A DNA stretch of 56,353 nt from Pseudomonadota bacterium (lineage in GTDB: Bacteria; Pseudomonadota; Gammaproteobacteria; Steroidobacterales; Steroidobacteraceae): assembly GCA_025356075.1 (NCBI GenBank), contig JANXUT010000012.1, forward strand, positions 1-56,353, given 5' to 3'. The translations under genes were made by a program, and so were the position numbers. A model generated the notes under the pieces. The model was not told the DNA's origin, did not search any database, and saw only the letters and a program-made list of their open reading frames with translations. Positions 37,866 through 45,026 of this stretch are shown in pieces. The first letter of the stretch is position 1; each line of letters opens with the position of its first letter.

Positions 37866-38639
37866 ATGCGCACAGTCCTGAAGCTCGCCACCTTACTTAT
37901 TCTGGCCACCGCAGCGGGACTAGCGCACTCGGCAGACAACCGGCGCCATTTCGACCGCGATGCCGGCCACTACGTCGAGGTATCGGTCGCGGATCCGTAT
38001 CTTGAGCTCCGCACGGGGCCAGGACGCGGCTACCCGGTGTTCCGCGTGATTGCGCGCGGCGAGCGGGTCGAGATCCTGTTCCGTCGCACCGACTGGTTCA
38101 AGGTGCGCGACGAGCACGATACGGAAGGCTGGGCGAATGTCGGCAACATGCGCGAGACGCTGCTCGCCTCCGGCGCGAAACTGCCGCTCGAGGACCTGAG
38201 CCACCGCGACTTCGACAACCAGCCGTGGGAACTCGGCGCGCTGAGCGGAAATTTCGGCGGTGGCAACGTCAACACGGCCTACCTCGGCTATTCGCTCAAC
38301 GAGAACCTTTCGACCGAGTTCGCAGTTTCGCAGACGCTCGGTCACGCCTCGAACAGCACGATGCTGACGCTCGGCCTCACGCACTCGCCGCGTCCCGACT
38401 GGCGCGTAGCGCCGTTCCTCGACCTCGGCACCGGCGTCGTGCGCATCCAGCCGAAGGCAACGATCATTGCACCGCCCGATCGCACCCAGCAGATCGCGTT
38501 CTATGGCGCTGGCGCTAAGTGGTACCTGACCCGCCGCTTCATCCTGCGCGCCGACTACCGCCACTACGTGATATTCACGAAGCTGGATTCAAATGAGGAC
38601 CGGAACGAATGGAAAGCCGGATTCGCGTTCTTTTTCTGA
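37866..38639 (+). CDS. SH3-domain outer-membrane beta-barrel protein
   Basis: A 257-residue protein: signal peptide 1-22, a bacterial SH3-like domain (about 34-90, VADPYLELRTGPGRGYPVFRVI and DWFKVRDEHDTEGWA), then a beta-barrel-like domain (about 120-257) with alternating strands ending in the terminal Phe of AFFF, typical of outer-membrane proteins. SH3b domains bind peptidoglycan or peptides, so this could anchor an outer-membrane barrel to the wall. It starts four bases after the dihaem lipoprotein stop, and its 3' end overlaps the next gene by 31 bases. Confidence 0.8.
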   Translation: MRTVLKLATLLILATAAGLAHSADNRRHFDRDAGHYVEVSVADPYLELRTGPGRGYPVFRVIARGERVEILFRRTDWFKVRDEHDTEGWANVGNMRETLLASGAKLPLEDLSHRDFDNQPWELGALSGNFGGGNVNTAYLGYSLNENLSTEFAVSQTLGHASNSTMLTLGLTHSPRPDWRVAPFLDLGTGVVRIQPKATIIAPPDRTQQIAFYGAGAKWYLTRRFILRADYRHYVIFTKLDSNEDRNEWKAGFAFFF

Positions 38640-39298
38640 TCGCGTGCGCCCTGGCGCTTAGCGGTTGTTCCCTGTGGCCGTTCCACCACAGGAAGCACGC
38701 CGAGGAGCCCGTGCCGGTCGAGGCCACCGCCGCTGACGGCGCGGCTCCGGCCGTCGTCGACCCGACGGTCAGGCGCCGCAAGATCAAGACGCCGCACATC
38801 AAGCAGTCGAACTTCGAGATTGGCCCGTACGTCGGCACGTTCAGTGTCGAGGACTTCGGCGTCAATCCCGTCTACGGCGCGCGCCTCGACTACCACATCA
38901 GCGAGGACTTCTTCGCCGAGGCGCTGCTCGGGCGCACCAACGCGGGGCTGACGAGCTACGAGCGGCTCTCGGGCGGCGCGCAGCTGCTCACCAACAGCCA
39001 GCGCGTGCTCACCTACTACGAACTCGCGTTCGGCTACAACCTGTTCCCGGGCGAAATCTTCATCGGCCACCGCTCCTTCAACTCATCGCTCTACGTGACG
39101 GGTGGCTTCGGCGGGACCCATTTCGCGGGCGACGACAGGTTCACGCTCGGGGTTGGCGCCGGTTACCGGCTGCTCCTCAACAATTGGCTCGCAGCACACG
39201 TTGACGTCCGCGACCACATCTTCGACATCGATCTGCTTGGCTCCAACAAGACGACGCACAACCTCGAGACCAATCTCGGCGTGACCGTATTCTTCTGA
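38609..39298 (+). CDS. outer-membrane beta-barrel lipoprotein (myxobacterial-type OMP family)
   Basis: A 229-residue protein with a lipobox (LSGC, Cys20) and a basic/Pro linker. A beta-barrel domain follows (about 68-229) with strand pairs such as FEIGPYVGTFSVEDFGVNPVYG and FTLGVGAGYRLLLNNWLAAHVDVRDHIFD, ending in Phe-Phe. It resembles the outer-membrane barrel family first noted in myxobacteria (TIGR04565-type), encoded with SH3-barrel and DUF4266/DUF3570-like partners. It overlaps the preceding gene by 31 bases. No channel or enzyme activity can be assigned from sequence alone. Confidence 0.8.
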   Translation: MESRIRVLFLIACALALSGCSLWPFHHRKHAEEPVPVEATAADGAAPAVVDPTVRRRKIKTPHIKQSNFEIGPYVGTFSVEDFGVNPVYGARLDYHISEDFFAEALLGRTNAGLTSYERLSGGAQLLTNSQRVLTYYELAFGYNLFPGEIFIGHRSFNSSLYVTGGFGGTHFAGDDRFTLGVGAGYRLLLNNWLAAHVDVRDHIFDIDLLGSNKTTHNLETNLGVTVFF

Positions 39299-39308
39299 CG
39301 GAGGATTC

Positions 39309-39818
39309 ATGAGCTTCAAGTCGCTGACTATCGCAACGGCCGTCTTCGTCGGCTCCACCCTCGCCGGGAGCGCCTTCGCGGCCGATGCCGTCGGCCAGGC
39401 CGCTCCGCCCTTCTCGCTGCCGCTGCGCGGCGGCACGGCCCCGCTTGGGCTCGAGAAGCTGCGCGGCCAGGTCGTCATGGTCAATTTCTGGGCGTCGTGG
39501 TGCGGACCCTGCCGTGAAGAGTTCCCGCTGCTCGACCAGATGTACAAGAAGTACAAGGCGATGGGCTTCACGATGCTCGGAGTCAACGTCGAGCCCGAGT
39601 CGAAGGACGCAGAGGGATTCATCGCCAAGACCCCGGTGACGTTCCCGATCGTGTTCGACAAGGACAGCGCCGTCAGCAAGCTCTATCACGTCGAGGGCAT
39701 GCCGAGCACGGTGCTGATCGACCGGAACGGCGTGCTCCGCTGGGTGCACCGCGGCTACAAGACCGGCGACGTCGACGAGTACCTCAATCAGGTCCGCGCG
39801 CTGTTGCGGGAGAAATAA
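39309..39818 (+). CDS. TlpA-like thiol-disulfide oxidoreductase
   Basis: A 169-residue periplasmic thioredoxin-fold protein with a signal peptide ending AFA. It has the redox motif WCGPC in FWASWCGPCREEFPLLDQM and the cis-Pro segment VEGMPSTVLIDRNG. GGAGG precedes the ATG by five bases. Unlike the WCGSC paralogue at 27857-28414, this one has the classical CGPC centre. Its position between barrel genes suggests that it keeps cysteines of its neighbours reduced, for example those of the Cys-containing DUF4266 tail, or those in cytochromes. Confidence 0.92.
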   Translation: MSFKSLTIATAVFVGSTLAGSAFAADAVGQAAPPFSLPLRGGTAPLGLEKLRGQVVMVNFWASWCGPCREEFPLLDQMYKKYKAMGFTMLGVNVEPESKDAEGFIAKTPVTFPIVFDKDSAVSKLYHVEGMPSTVLIDRNGVLRWVHRGYKTGDVDEYLNQVRALLREK

Positions 39819-39820
39819 CC

Positions 39821-40048
39821 GTGAACGCCCTTCGAATCGCATTGCTACTCGGCACCTGCCTCGCCATGAGCGCGTGCGGCCGGCTGCAGCCGTGGGTCAA
39901 GCCGTACGAACGCGAGCGGCTCGCCGACCGGGTCATGGCCTGGGATCGCGATGCGATCTCGAGCGGCTACATCACGCACGTGCACGAGAACCGCGAGGGC
40001 GCGCACGGCGGGACGGGCGCTGCCGGCGGCGGCTGCGGCTGCAACTAG
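39821..40048 (+). CDS. DUF4266 small lipoprotein
   Basis: A 75-residue protein starting at GTG two bases after the thioredoxin stop. It has a lipobox (MSAC, Cys19), then the DUF4266 core VKPYERERLADRVMAWD, a His-containing YITHVHENREGAHGG and the conserved tail GGGCGCN. DUF4266 proteins occur next to DUF3570 barrels and ApbE flavin transferases, as here. The Cys-x-Cys tail and His could bind metal or form a thioether, but no function is proven. Confidence 0.9.
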   Translation: MNALRIALLLGTCLAMSACGRLQPWVKPYERERLADRVMAWDRDAISSGYITHVHENREGAHGGTGAAGGGCGCN

Positions 40049-40058
40049 GACCATCGTG

Positions 40059-41228
40059 ATGCTGCGCTCGTCGACGCTGATCCGCTCCCTCGGGGCCGTC
40101 CTGTTCGCGCTCGCCACGGCGGCGCGCGCGGACGTGCTGCCGGATGAACGCGCAGACGTGATGTGGAAGATGTACGACGGCGGCGGCCTGAAGGTACAGG
40201 GGCCCTCGACGCTCGTACGGACCAACATCGCCGACAAGGTGTCGCTGACGGGAAGCTACCTGGTCGACCAGGTGACCGGTGCCTCGATCGACATGGTCGT
40301 GCTCGGCGCGAGCCCGCTCCACGAGGTCCGCAAGCAGAAGACCTTCGGGGTCGACTACCTGTACGGCAAGACGACCTACAGCGCCGGGCTCGAAAGCAGC
40401 GTCGAGAACGACTACGACGGCACGACCGCGAGCTTCTCGGTCGCACAGAACATGTTCGGCGACCTGACCACGGTCACGCTGAGCGCGAGTCGCGGCTGGG
40501 ACATCGTCACGCGCGTCATTGACGCCAAGCACGACAAGGACCCCAATTTCCGCAAGCGCCTTGACCGCAAGACCTGGGGACTCGGGCTCTCGCAGATCCT
40601 GACGCGCAACCTCATCGCCGGGTTCGACTACGAGGCGATCACCGAGCAGGGCTACCTGCAGAATCCCTACCGCGCGATCCGCTACCTCGCGGGCGTGGGC
40701 TCCACGATCTACCTGACGGGTCCGGAGATCTACCCCGGCACCCGCACCAGCAACGCCGCGTCCGTGCGCCTCAAGTACTACCTGCCGTGGCGCGCCTCGC
40801 TGACCGGCAAGTACCGTTACTTCTACGACACCTGGGACATTCGCGCCCATACCTTCGAACTCGACTACACGCAGCCGATGTTCAAGGACGCACTGATCGC
40901 TGATGTCACCTACCGCTACTACAAGCAAGGCTCTGCGTCGTTCTACTCCGATCTCTTCCAGTTCGCGAACCAGCAAAACTACATGGCGCGCGACAAGGAA
41001 CTGGCCTCGCAGCAGAACAGCACAATGGGCCTGGCACTCACCTATGACTTCATGAAGTCGCGGCACTGGTTCCTCAAGAAGGCCAGTGCGTCGCTGCACT
41101 ACGACTACATCGCGTACAAGTATCTCGATTTCCGCGACGCCTCGCAGCGCCAGTACCCGGCGGGCACCGAGCCCCTGTACCGCTTCAACGCGAGCGTGAT
41201 CCAGACGTTCGTCTCGGTCTGGTTCTAG
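40059..41228 (+). CDS. DUF3570 outer-membrane beta-barrel protein
   Basis: A 389-residue protein with a signal peptide (LGAVLFALATAARA). The rest is rich in alternating aromatic strands (KTFGVDYLYGKTTYSAGLES, SLTGKYRYFYDTWDIRAH, DVTYRYYKQGSASFYSDLFQ), with a C-terminal FVSVWF terminating in Phe, as expected for BamA-assembled outer-membrane barrels. The size suggests 16 or more strands. DUF3570 has no defined role. Genetic linkage to DUF4266, TlpA and ApbE points to a redox-related porin or conduit, which is an inference. AGGA lies upstream of the ATG. Confidence 0.88.
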   Translation: MLRSSTLIRSLGAVLFALATAARADVLPDERADVMWKMYDGGGLKVQGPSTLVRTNIADKVSLTGSYLVDQVTGASIDMVVLGASPLHEVRKQKTFGVDYLYGKTTYSAGLESSVENDYDGTTASFSVAQNMFGDLTTVTLSASRGWDIVTRVIDAKHDKDPNFRKRLDRKTWGLGLSQILTRNLIAGFDYEAITEQGYLQNPYRAIRYLAGVGSTIYLTGPEIYPGTRTSNAASVRLKYYLPWRASLTGKYRYFYDTWDIRAHTFELDYTQPMFKDALIADVTYRYYKQGSASFYSDLFQFANQQNYMARDKELASQQNSTMGLALTYDFMKSRHWFLKKASASLHYDYIAYKYLDFRDASQRQYPAGTEPLYRFNASVIQTFVSVWF

Positions 41229-41250
41229 GCCGGCGCGGGCGCGCCGCGAG

Positions 41251-41271
41251 GCCGCCCTCTACCTGGGCGGC
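41251..41271. terminator. hairpin between convergent DUF3570 and apbE genes
   Basis: GCCGCCC (41251-41257) pairs with GGGCGGC (41265-41271) around a 7-base loop containing the apbE TAG stop. No T-run is present. A bidirectional terminator is plausible but weak. Confidence 0.4.
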
Positions 41272-42236
41272 GACAGCCCTTTCGAATACCAGACCTTGCC
41301 GTTCTTGTCGACGACGACGGCATCCATCTCCGGGTGCTGCTCGATGAGCCTTATCCCCTCGACCGGACCCTTGATGAAGACTCCCTTCGACCAGCCCTCG
41401 GTGTCAGTCGCCGTGGGGCCGATGATCGTGACGCTGCGGACCTCGTGCGGGCTCTCGCCGGTCTTCGGGTCGATGATGTGGTGGTAGCGGACACCGCCCT
41501 CCTCGAAGTAGCGCTCGTAGTCACCCGACGTCGAGACGCCGACGTCCATGAGCGGCATCGTCAGCACGACCTTGTTCTTGTCGTCCGGATGGCGGATGCC
41601 GATGTTCCATGGCTTGCCGTTGCGATCCCCGAGGAGGCGCGAGTCACCGCCCGCCGTCACGATCGCGTGCGCGACGCCGAAGCGCCTCAGGATCTCCACG
41701 CCGCGATCGCAGGCGTAGCCCTTGGCGATGCCACCGAGATCAATGCGCATGCCCTCGTGGCCGAACTTCACCGAGTGGTGCTCGGCATCGAGGATGAGGT
41801 TCTTGTAGTTGATCCCGGGCAGCGCCGCCTTGATCTGCGCCTCGGTCGGGTGGACGTGGCGCGGGTAGTCGTAGAGGTAGCCGACGCTCGCGTAGGTGAT
41901 GTCGAACGCCCCCTCGGTGATCTGCGAGAAGTGGATCGAGGTCTTGATCAGCTCGAAGAGCTCAGGGTCCACCGCGACGGGCTCGACGGCCGCGCGCGTA
42001 TTGATCAGCGAGATCTGGCTGTCGGGCTTGTAGTGGCTCATCAGCGCGTCGATGCGGCGCATGTCGGCCATCACCGCATCGAGCGCGAGCTCCCCCTGGA
42101 CGGGATTGTCGTGCCAGGCCTCGACGTAGATCCGCGTCCCCATGATCGTCTCTTCACGCCTTACCCAGTCGGCGCGGGCGCTACTGACGGCAAACAGCGA
42201 CAGTAGGACGAGGGTCATTCGTGCGGCAGCGAACAT
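41259..42236 (-). CDS. apbE: FAD:protein FMN transferase (ApbE)
   Basis: A 325-residue periplasmic flavin transferase. A signal peptide (MTLVLLSLFAVSSARA) is followed by motifs of the family: MGTRIYVEAW, MSHYKPDSQISLIN, GIAKGYACDRGVEIL and AGGDSRLLG. The catalytic-region STSGDYERYF and HHIIDPKTGESP complete the set. ApbE moves FMN from FAD onto Thr or Ser of exported proteins at sites resembling DgxTGAT/S. AGGAGG precedes the ATG at 42236. It converges on the DUF3570 gene. No FMN_bind-domain target was recognised inside the window, so its substrate lies elsewhere or is an unrecognised neighbour. Confidence 0.93.
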   Translation of the reverse strand: MFAAARMTLVLLSLFAVSSARADWVRREETIMGTRIYVEAWHDNPVQGELALDAVMADMRRIDALMSHYKPDSQISLINTRAAVEPVAVDPELFELIKTSIHFSQITEGAFDITYASVGYLYDYPRHVHPTEAQIKAALPGINYKNLILDAEHHSVKFGHEGMRIDLGGIAKGYACDRGVEILRRFGVAHAIVTAGGDSRLLGDRNGKPWNIGIRHPDDKNKVVLTMPLMDVGVSTSGDYERYFEEGGVRYHHIIDPKTGESPHEVRSVTIIGPTATDTEGWSKGVFIKGPVEGIRLIEQHPEMDAVVVDKNGKVWYSKGLSPPR

Positions 42237-42375
42237 CGGGAACCTCCTGAGACGCCCATTATCGAACTTCGCGGCCGCGCGCGCAGCACCAGCCGCCTCG
42301 GCTATCATTGCGGCCGGCGGAACCCTGCCCGGGGACCGCTGTCTGTTACTCAGGATCGTCCGCAGGGGAACCACA

Positions 42376-43185
42376 ATGACGGCACGACGCTTGGCGTTCA
42401 CGGCCTTACTCTTTCTAGCCTCGCAGTCGCCGGTATTCGCCGGTGCGCGTGAAGAGGCGCGCCTGCTCGAAGCGACGCAGATGCTCGAGGACACGCAGGC
42501 GATGCCGGACCAGCAGGTACCGGAGTGGCTGATGCGCCGAGCGCAGGGCATCGCGATCATGCCGAACGTCATCAAGGGCGCGCTCGTGTTCGGCGGCCGC
42601 GGCGGCAAGGGCCTCCTGATCGTCAAGGACGCTCAGGGTCGCTGGAGCAATCCGGCATTCATCACGCTCGCGGGCGGCAGCTGGGGCTTCCAGGCTGGCG
42701 TCCAGTCGAGCGACGTGATCCTCGTCTTCACCACCCGACGCAGCGTCGAGGGGATCTCGGGCGGCAAGGTCACCCTGGGTGCGGACGCGTCCGTGGCGGT
42801 CGGGCCGGTCGGCCGGCAGGTGTCCGGCGCGACCGACTTCGCGCTCGATGCGGAGGTGTACTCCTACTCGCGCTCGAAGGGGCTCTTCGGCGGCATCGCG
42901 ATCGACGGTACCGTGATCACGGTCGATCACAAGGCGAATGCTCGCTACTACGAGCGCGAGGGCATCCTCGCCTCCGACATCTTCAGCGACCGGGCGCCGG
43001 CGGCCCCCGCGAGCGCCCAGCGCCTGCTGAGCGCCCTGCGCCGCCTGCCGGCCGGAGCCGACGGCGTGCCCTCGACCGCTGCATCCCAGCCCCCCGCCGC
43101 GACAACCGCCTCGGCGCCGAGCGAGCGGGCGCTGGAGTCGGGCGGCGCCACCGCCTACCCGGCTGACTCCAGCAAGCCGCACTGA
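42376..43185 (+). CDS. SYLF-domain (Ysc84-type) lipid-binding protein
   Basis: A 269-residue exported protein: signal peptide (LAFTALLFLASQSPVFA) and an Ysc84/SYLF domain (about 25-210). The domain shows IPxx-type IAIMPNVIKGALVFGGRGGKG, WSNPAFITLAGGSWGFQAG and the acidic ITVDHKANARYYERE end. A disordered Ala/Pro/Ser tail (about 215-269) follows. Eukaryotic SYLF domains bind phosphoinositides; bacterial homologues are periplasmic or lipid-associated with unknown roles. AGGGGA lies upstream of the ATG. It is divergent from apbE. Confidence 0.9.
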   Translation: MTARRLAFTALLFLASQSPVFAGAREEARLLEATQMLEDTQAMPDQQVPEWLMRRAQGIAIMPNVIKGALVFGGRGGKGLLIVKDAQGRWSNPAFITLAGGSWGFQAGVQSSDVILVFTTRRSVEGISGGKVTLGADASVAVGPVGRQVSGATDFALDAEVYSYSRSKGLFGGIAIDGTVITVDHKANARYYEREGILASDIFSDRAPAAPASAQRLLSALRRLPAGADGVPSTAASQPPAATTASAPSERALESGGATAYPADSSKPH

Positions 43186-43195
43186 TCGCGACGAT

Positions 43196-43222
43196 CGCCG
43201 GGCGGCGCCATCGCGCCCGGCG
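43196..43222 (+). terminator. terminator hairpin after SYLF gene
   Basis: A perfect 9-bp stem CGCCGGGCG/CGCCCGGCG with a 9-base loop starts 10 bases after the stop codon and is followed by GGGACTTTC, a weak T-rich tail. Confidence 0.55.
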
Positions 43223-43302
43223 GGACTTTCGGAGCACCCCTCCTCCGCCGTACATTCACGGGACCCGGCCCTGATTTCGGCCGCCGCTTCGGAAGTGCCG
43301 CG

Positions 43303-43704
43303 GTGAATGGGGTCAGCCGCTACCACCCGCTCCGCGTCGTGCTCCAGGGACTCCTCGCGCTCCTGATCGTCGGGGCGCTGGCGCCCGGCTTCCTCGTGCT
43401 CGAGCCGATGGCGAACTCTTCTCCGGGGACGATCGACGTGCTGCGACTGCACATGGCTGGGGGCATGCTGATTCTCACGCTCGCGGTTGTTCGCGTCATC
43501 GTCCAGGTCGCGAGCGCGCATCCGACGCCGCCTCACACCTCCTACCCACTCCTCGAGCGGCTCGCATCGCTCGCGCACCTCGCCGTCTCCAGCCTCGTCG
43601 TGCTGATGGTGGCGACCGGCGATGCAACCGGCATCCGCGCGGGCTTGCCCGCCATCGTCTTCGGCCGTTCGGGCGCACCGTTGCCCCGGGCCGGGCAGGC
43701 ATGA
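43303..43704 (+). pseudogene. truncated cytochrome b561-type protein
   Basis: A 133-residue frame starting at GTG that closely follows the cytochrome b/b561 pattern (NGVSRYHPLRVVL, then TIDVLRLHMAGGMLIL, LAHLAVSSLVVLMVATG and GIRAGLPAIVFG). It then stops at GAPLPRAGQA, before the fourth helix. The His normally found in the first helix (LHWLLAL) is replaced (LQGLLAL), and the last haem ligand lies in the missing part. Two of the four haem ligands are therefore gone, so the product is probably non-functional. Its TGA overlaps the next gene's ATG (ATGA). Confidence 0.7.
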
Positions 43705-44879
43705 CGAGGACGCGACTCGTCGGACGCCGGCACGTCCTCGCGGGTGGGGGCGCGACACTTGCGCTCGCGGCGCTCGCCGGGTGCGCGCCGAGGATCGGAC
43801 GGCCCGCGGGCCCGCCACGCCTCGCGCTACCCGCGCTTAAGGCACGGACGGATCGCATCACCGCGATCACGGTCTGCACGCGACCGTTCCGGGCAAAGGG
43901 CCCGCGCCTCGACGTCGAGCGCCTCGCCGAGAAGACCGTCGTCCACAACTACGGCCACGGCGGCAGCGGCTGGTCGCTGTCGTGGGGCTCGAGCGCGATC
44001 GCCACCGGCAATGCGCTCGCGACCGGCGAGCGCGATATCGCGGTGATCGGCTGCGGAGCGCTTGGGCTCACCTCGGCGCTGCTGCTGCAGCGAGCGGGCG
44101 CTCGGGTCACGATCTACGCCAAAGACATCCCGCCCAACGTGCGTTCCTCGCTCGCGACCGGCGTCTGGTCGCCGGATTCGCGGATCTGCCTGGCCGAGCA
44201 CGCTACCCCGGAGTTCCGCGCGACCTGGGAAGGGATGACGCGGGCCTCGTTCCGCGCCTACCAGTCGCTGCTCGGGCTCCCCGGCCGGCCGGTCGAGTAC
44301 TTCGAGCACTACGCGATTGCCGATGCCGGCGCGCGCCTGCGCCCCGCCGCGGCGCCGGTGGACGGGCGCGCACCTTTCGCAACGACGCTGGCGCGCGAGC
44401 TCGTCACTGACATCCTGCCGCACGGCGAGGACCTGGCGCCCGGTACCCATCCGTTCGGTGCGCGCACTGTGCGCCGCAACACCTGGATGATGTTCAACCT
44501 GAACGAATACACGCGCCTGCTCGTGTCCGATTTCCTCGCGAGCGGCGGCAAGATCGAGATCGTCGAGTTCCATTCGCCGGCCGATTTCGCCGCGCTGCCG
44601 CAGCAGACGCTGGTCAATGCGACCGGCTACGGCGCCCGCGCGCTTCTCAAGGACGAGTCGCTCACGCCCGTTCGCGGACAGCTCGCCCGCATGATCCCGC
44701 AGCCAGGCATCGACTACGGCCTCTACTACAAGGGCTCAGCGTTCGTGCCGCGCCGCGACGGCATGGTCTTCCAGCTCGTGGGCGATGACGACTACTACGG
44801 CTTCAACGACGCAACCGCGGCGCCCGACCGCGCGGAGGCGGAACTCGCGGTCACGACGATCGCGCAGCTTTTCCCCTAA
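43701..44879 (+). CDS. exported, circularly permuted D-amino-acid-oxidase-like flavoprotein
   Basis: A 392-residue protein with a Tat-like, possibly lipoprotein, leader (VGRRHVLAGGGATLALAALAGC). The DAO-family C-terminal signature TRPFRAKGPRL...VVHNYGHGGSGWSLSWG comes first (residues about 60-95). The FAD Rossmann motif VIGCGALGLTSALLLQ (about 115-130) and then the body (VNATGYGARALL, LTPVRGQLARM) come afterwards. In ordinary D-amino-acid or D-aspartate oxidases the Rossmann motif is N-terminal and HNYGHGG is near the C-terminus, so the order is permuted. All key blocks are retained, suggesting a folded flavoenzyme acting outside the cytoplasm. The substrate is unknown. Confidence 0.88.
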   Translation: MTRTRLVGRRHVLAGGGATLALAALAGCAPRIGRPAGPPRLALPALKARTDRITAITVCTRPFRAKGPRLDVERLAEKTVVHNYGHGGSGWSLSWGSSAIATGNALATGERDIAVIGCGALGLTSALLLQRAGARVTIYAKDIPPNVRSSLATGVWSPDSRICLAEHATPEFRATWEGMTRASFRAYQSLLGLPGRPVEYFEHYAIADAGARLRPAAAPVDGRAPFATTLARELVTDILPHGEDLAPGTHPFGARTVRRNTWMMFNLNEYTRLLVSDFLASGGKIEIVEFHSPADFAALPQQTLVNATGYGARALLKDESLTPVRGQLARMIPQPGIDYGLYYKGSAFVPRRDGMVFQLVGDDDYYGFNDATAAPDRAEAELAVTTIAQLFP

Positions 44880-44958
44880 CCTCGCCCACGACACCCGCAC
44901 ATTTCTTGACAGACGCGACGCGTCGCCGCGCCCGCGAGAGCGCCCGGCGCTGCCGCGC

Positions 44959-44987
44959 TTGAGCTTGACGGGGCGCGTGTGTCTAAT
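44959..44987 (+). promoter_or_regulatory. putative sigma70-type promoter for the M20-like gene
   Basis: TTGAGC (44959-44964) and TCTAAT (44982-44987, five of six matches to TATAAT) are separated by 17 bases, 39 bases upstream of the ATG at 45027. This is the clearest -35/-10 pair seen in the window. Confidence 0.5.
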
Positions 44988-45026
44988 AGGCCGCTCAGCA
45001 CGCCCAATCATCGGGGAGATAAAAAG

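Noticed and set aside
36146-37939. A 597-codon minus-strand frame opposite the dihaem lipoprotein
   Set aside because: It is an antisense shadow; the plus-strand frame has a lipobox, propeller repeats and CxxCH motifs.
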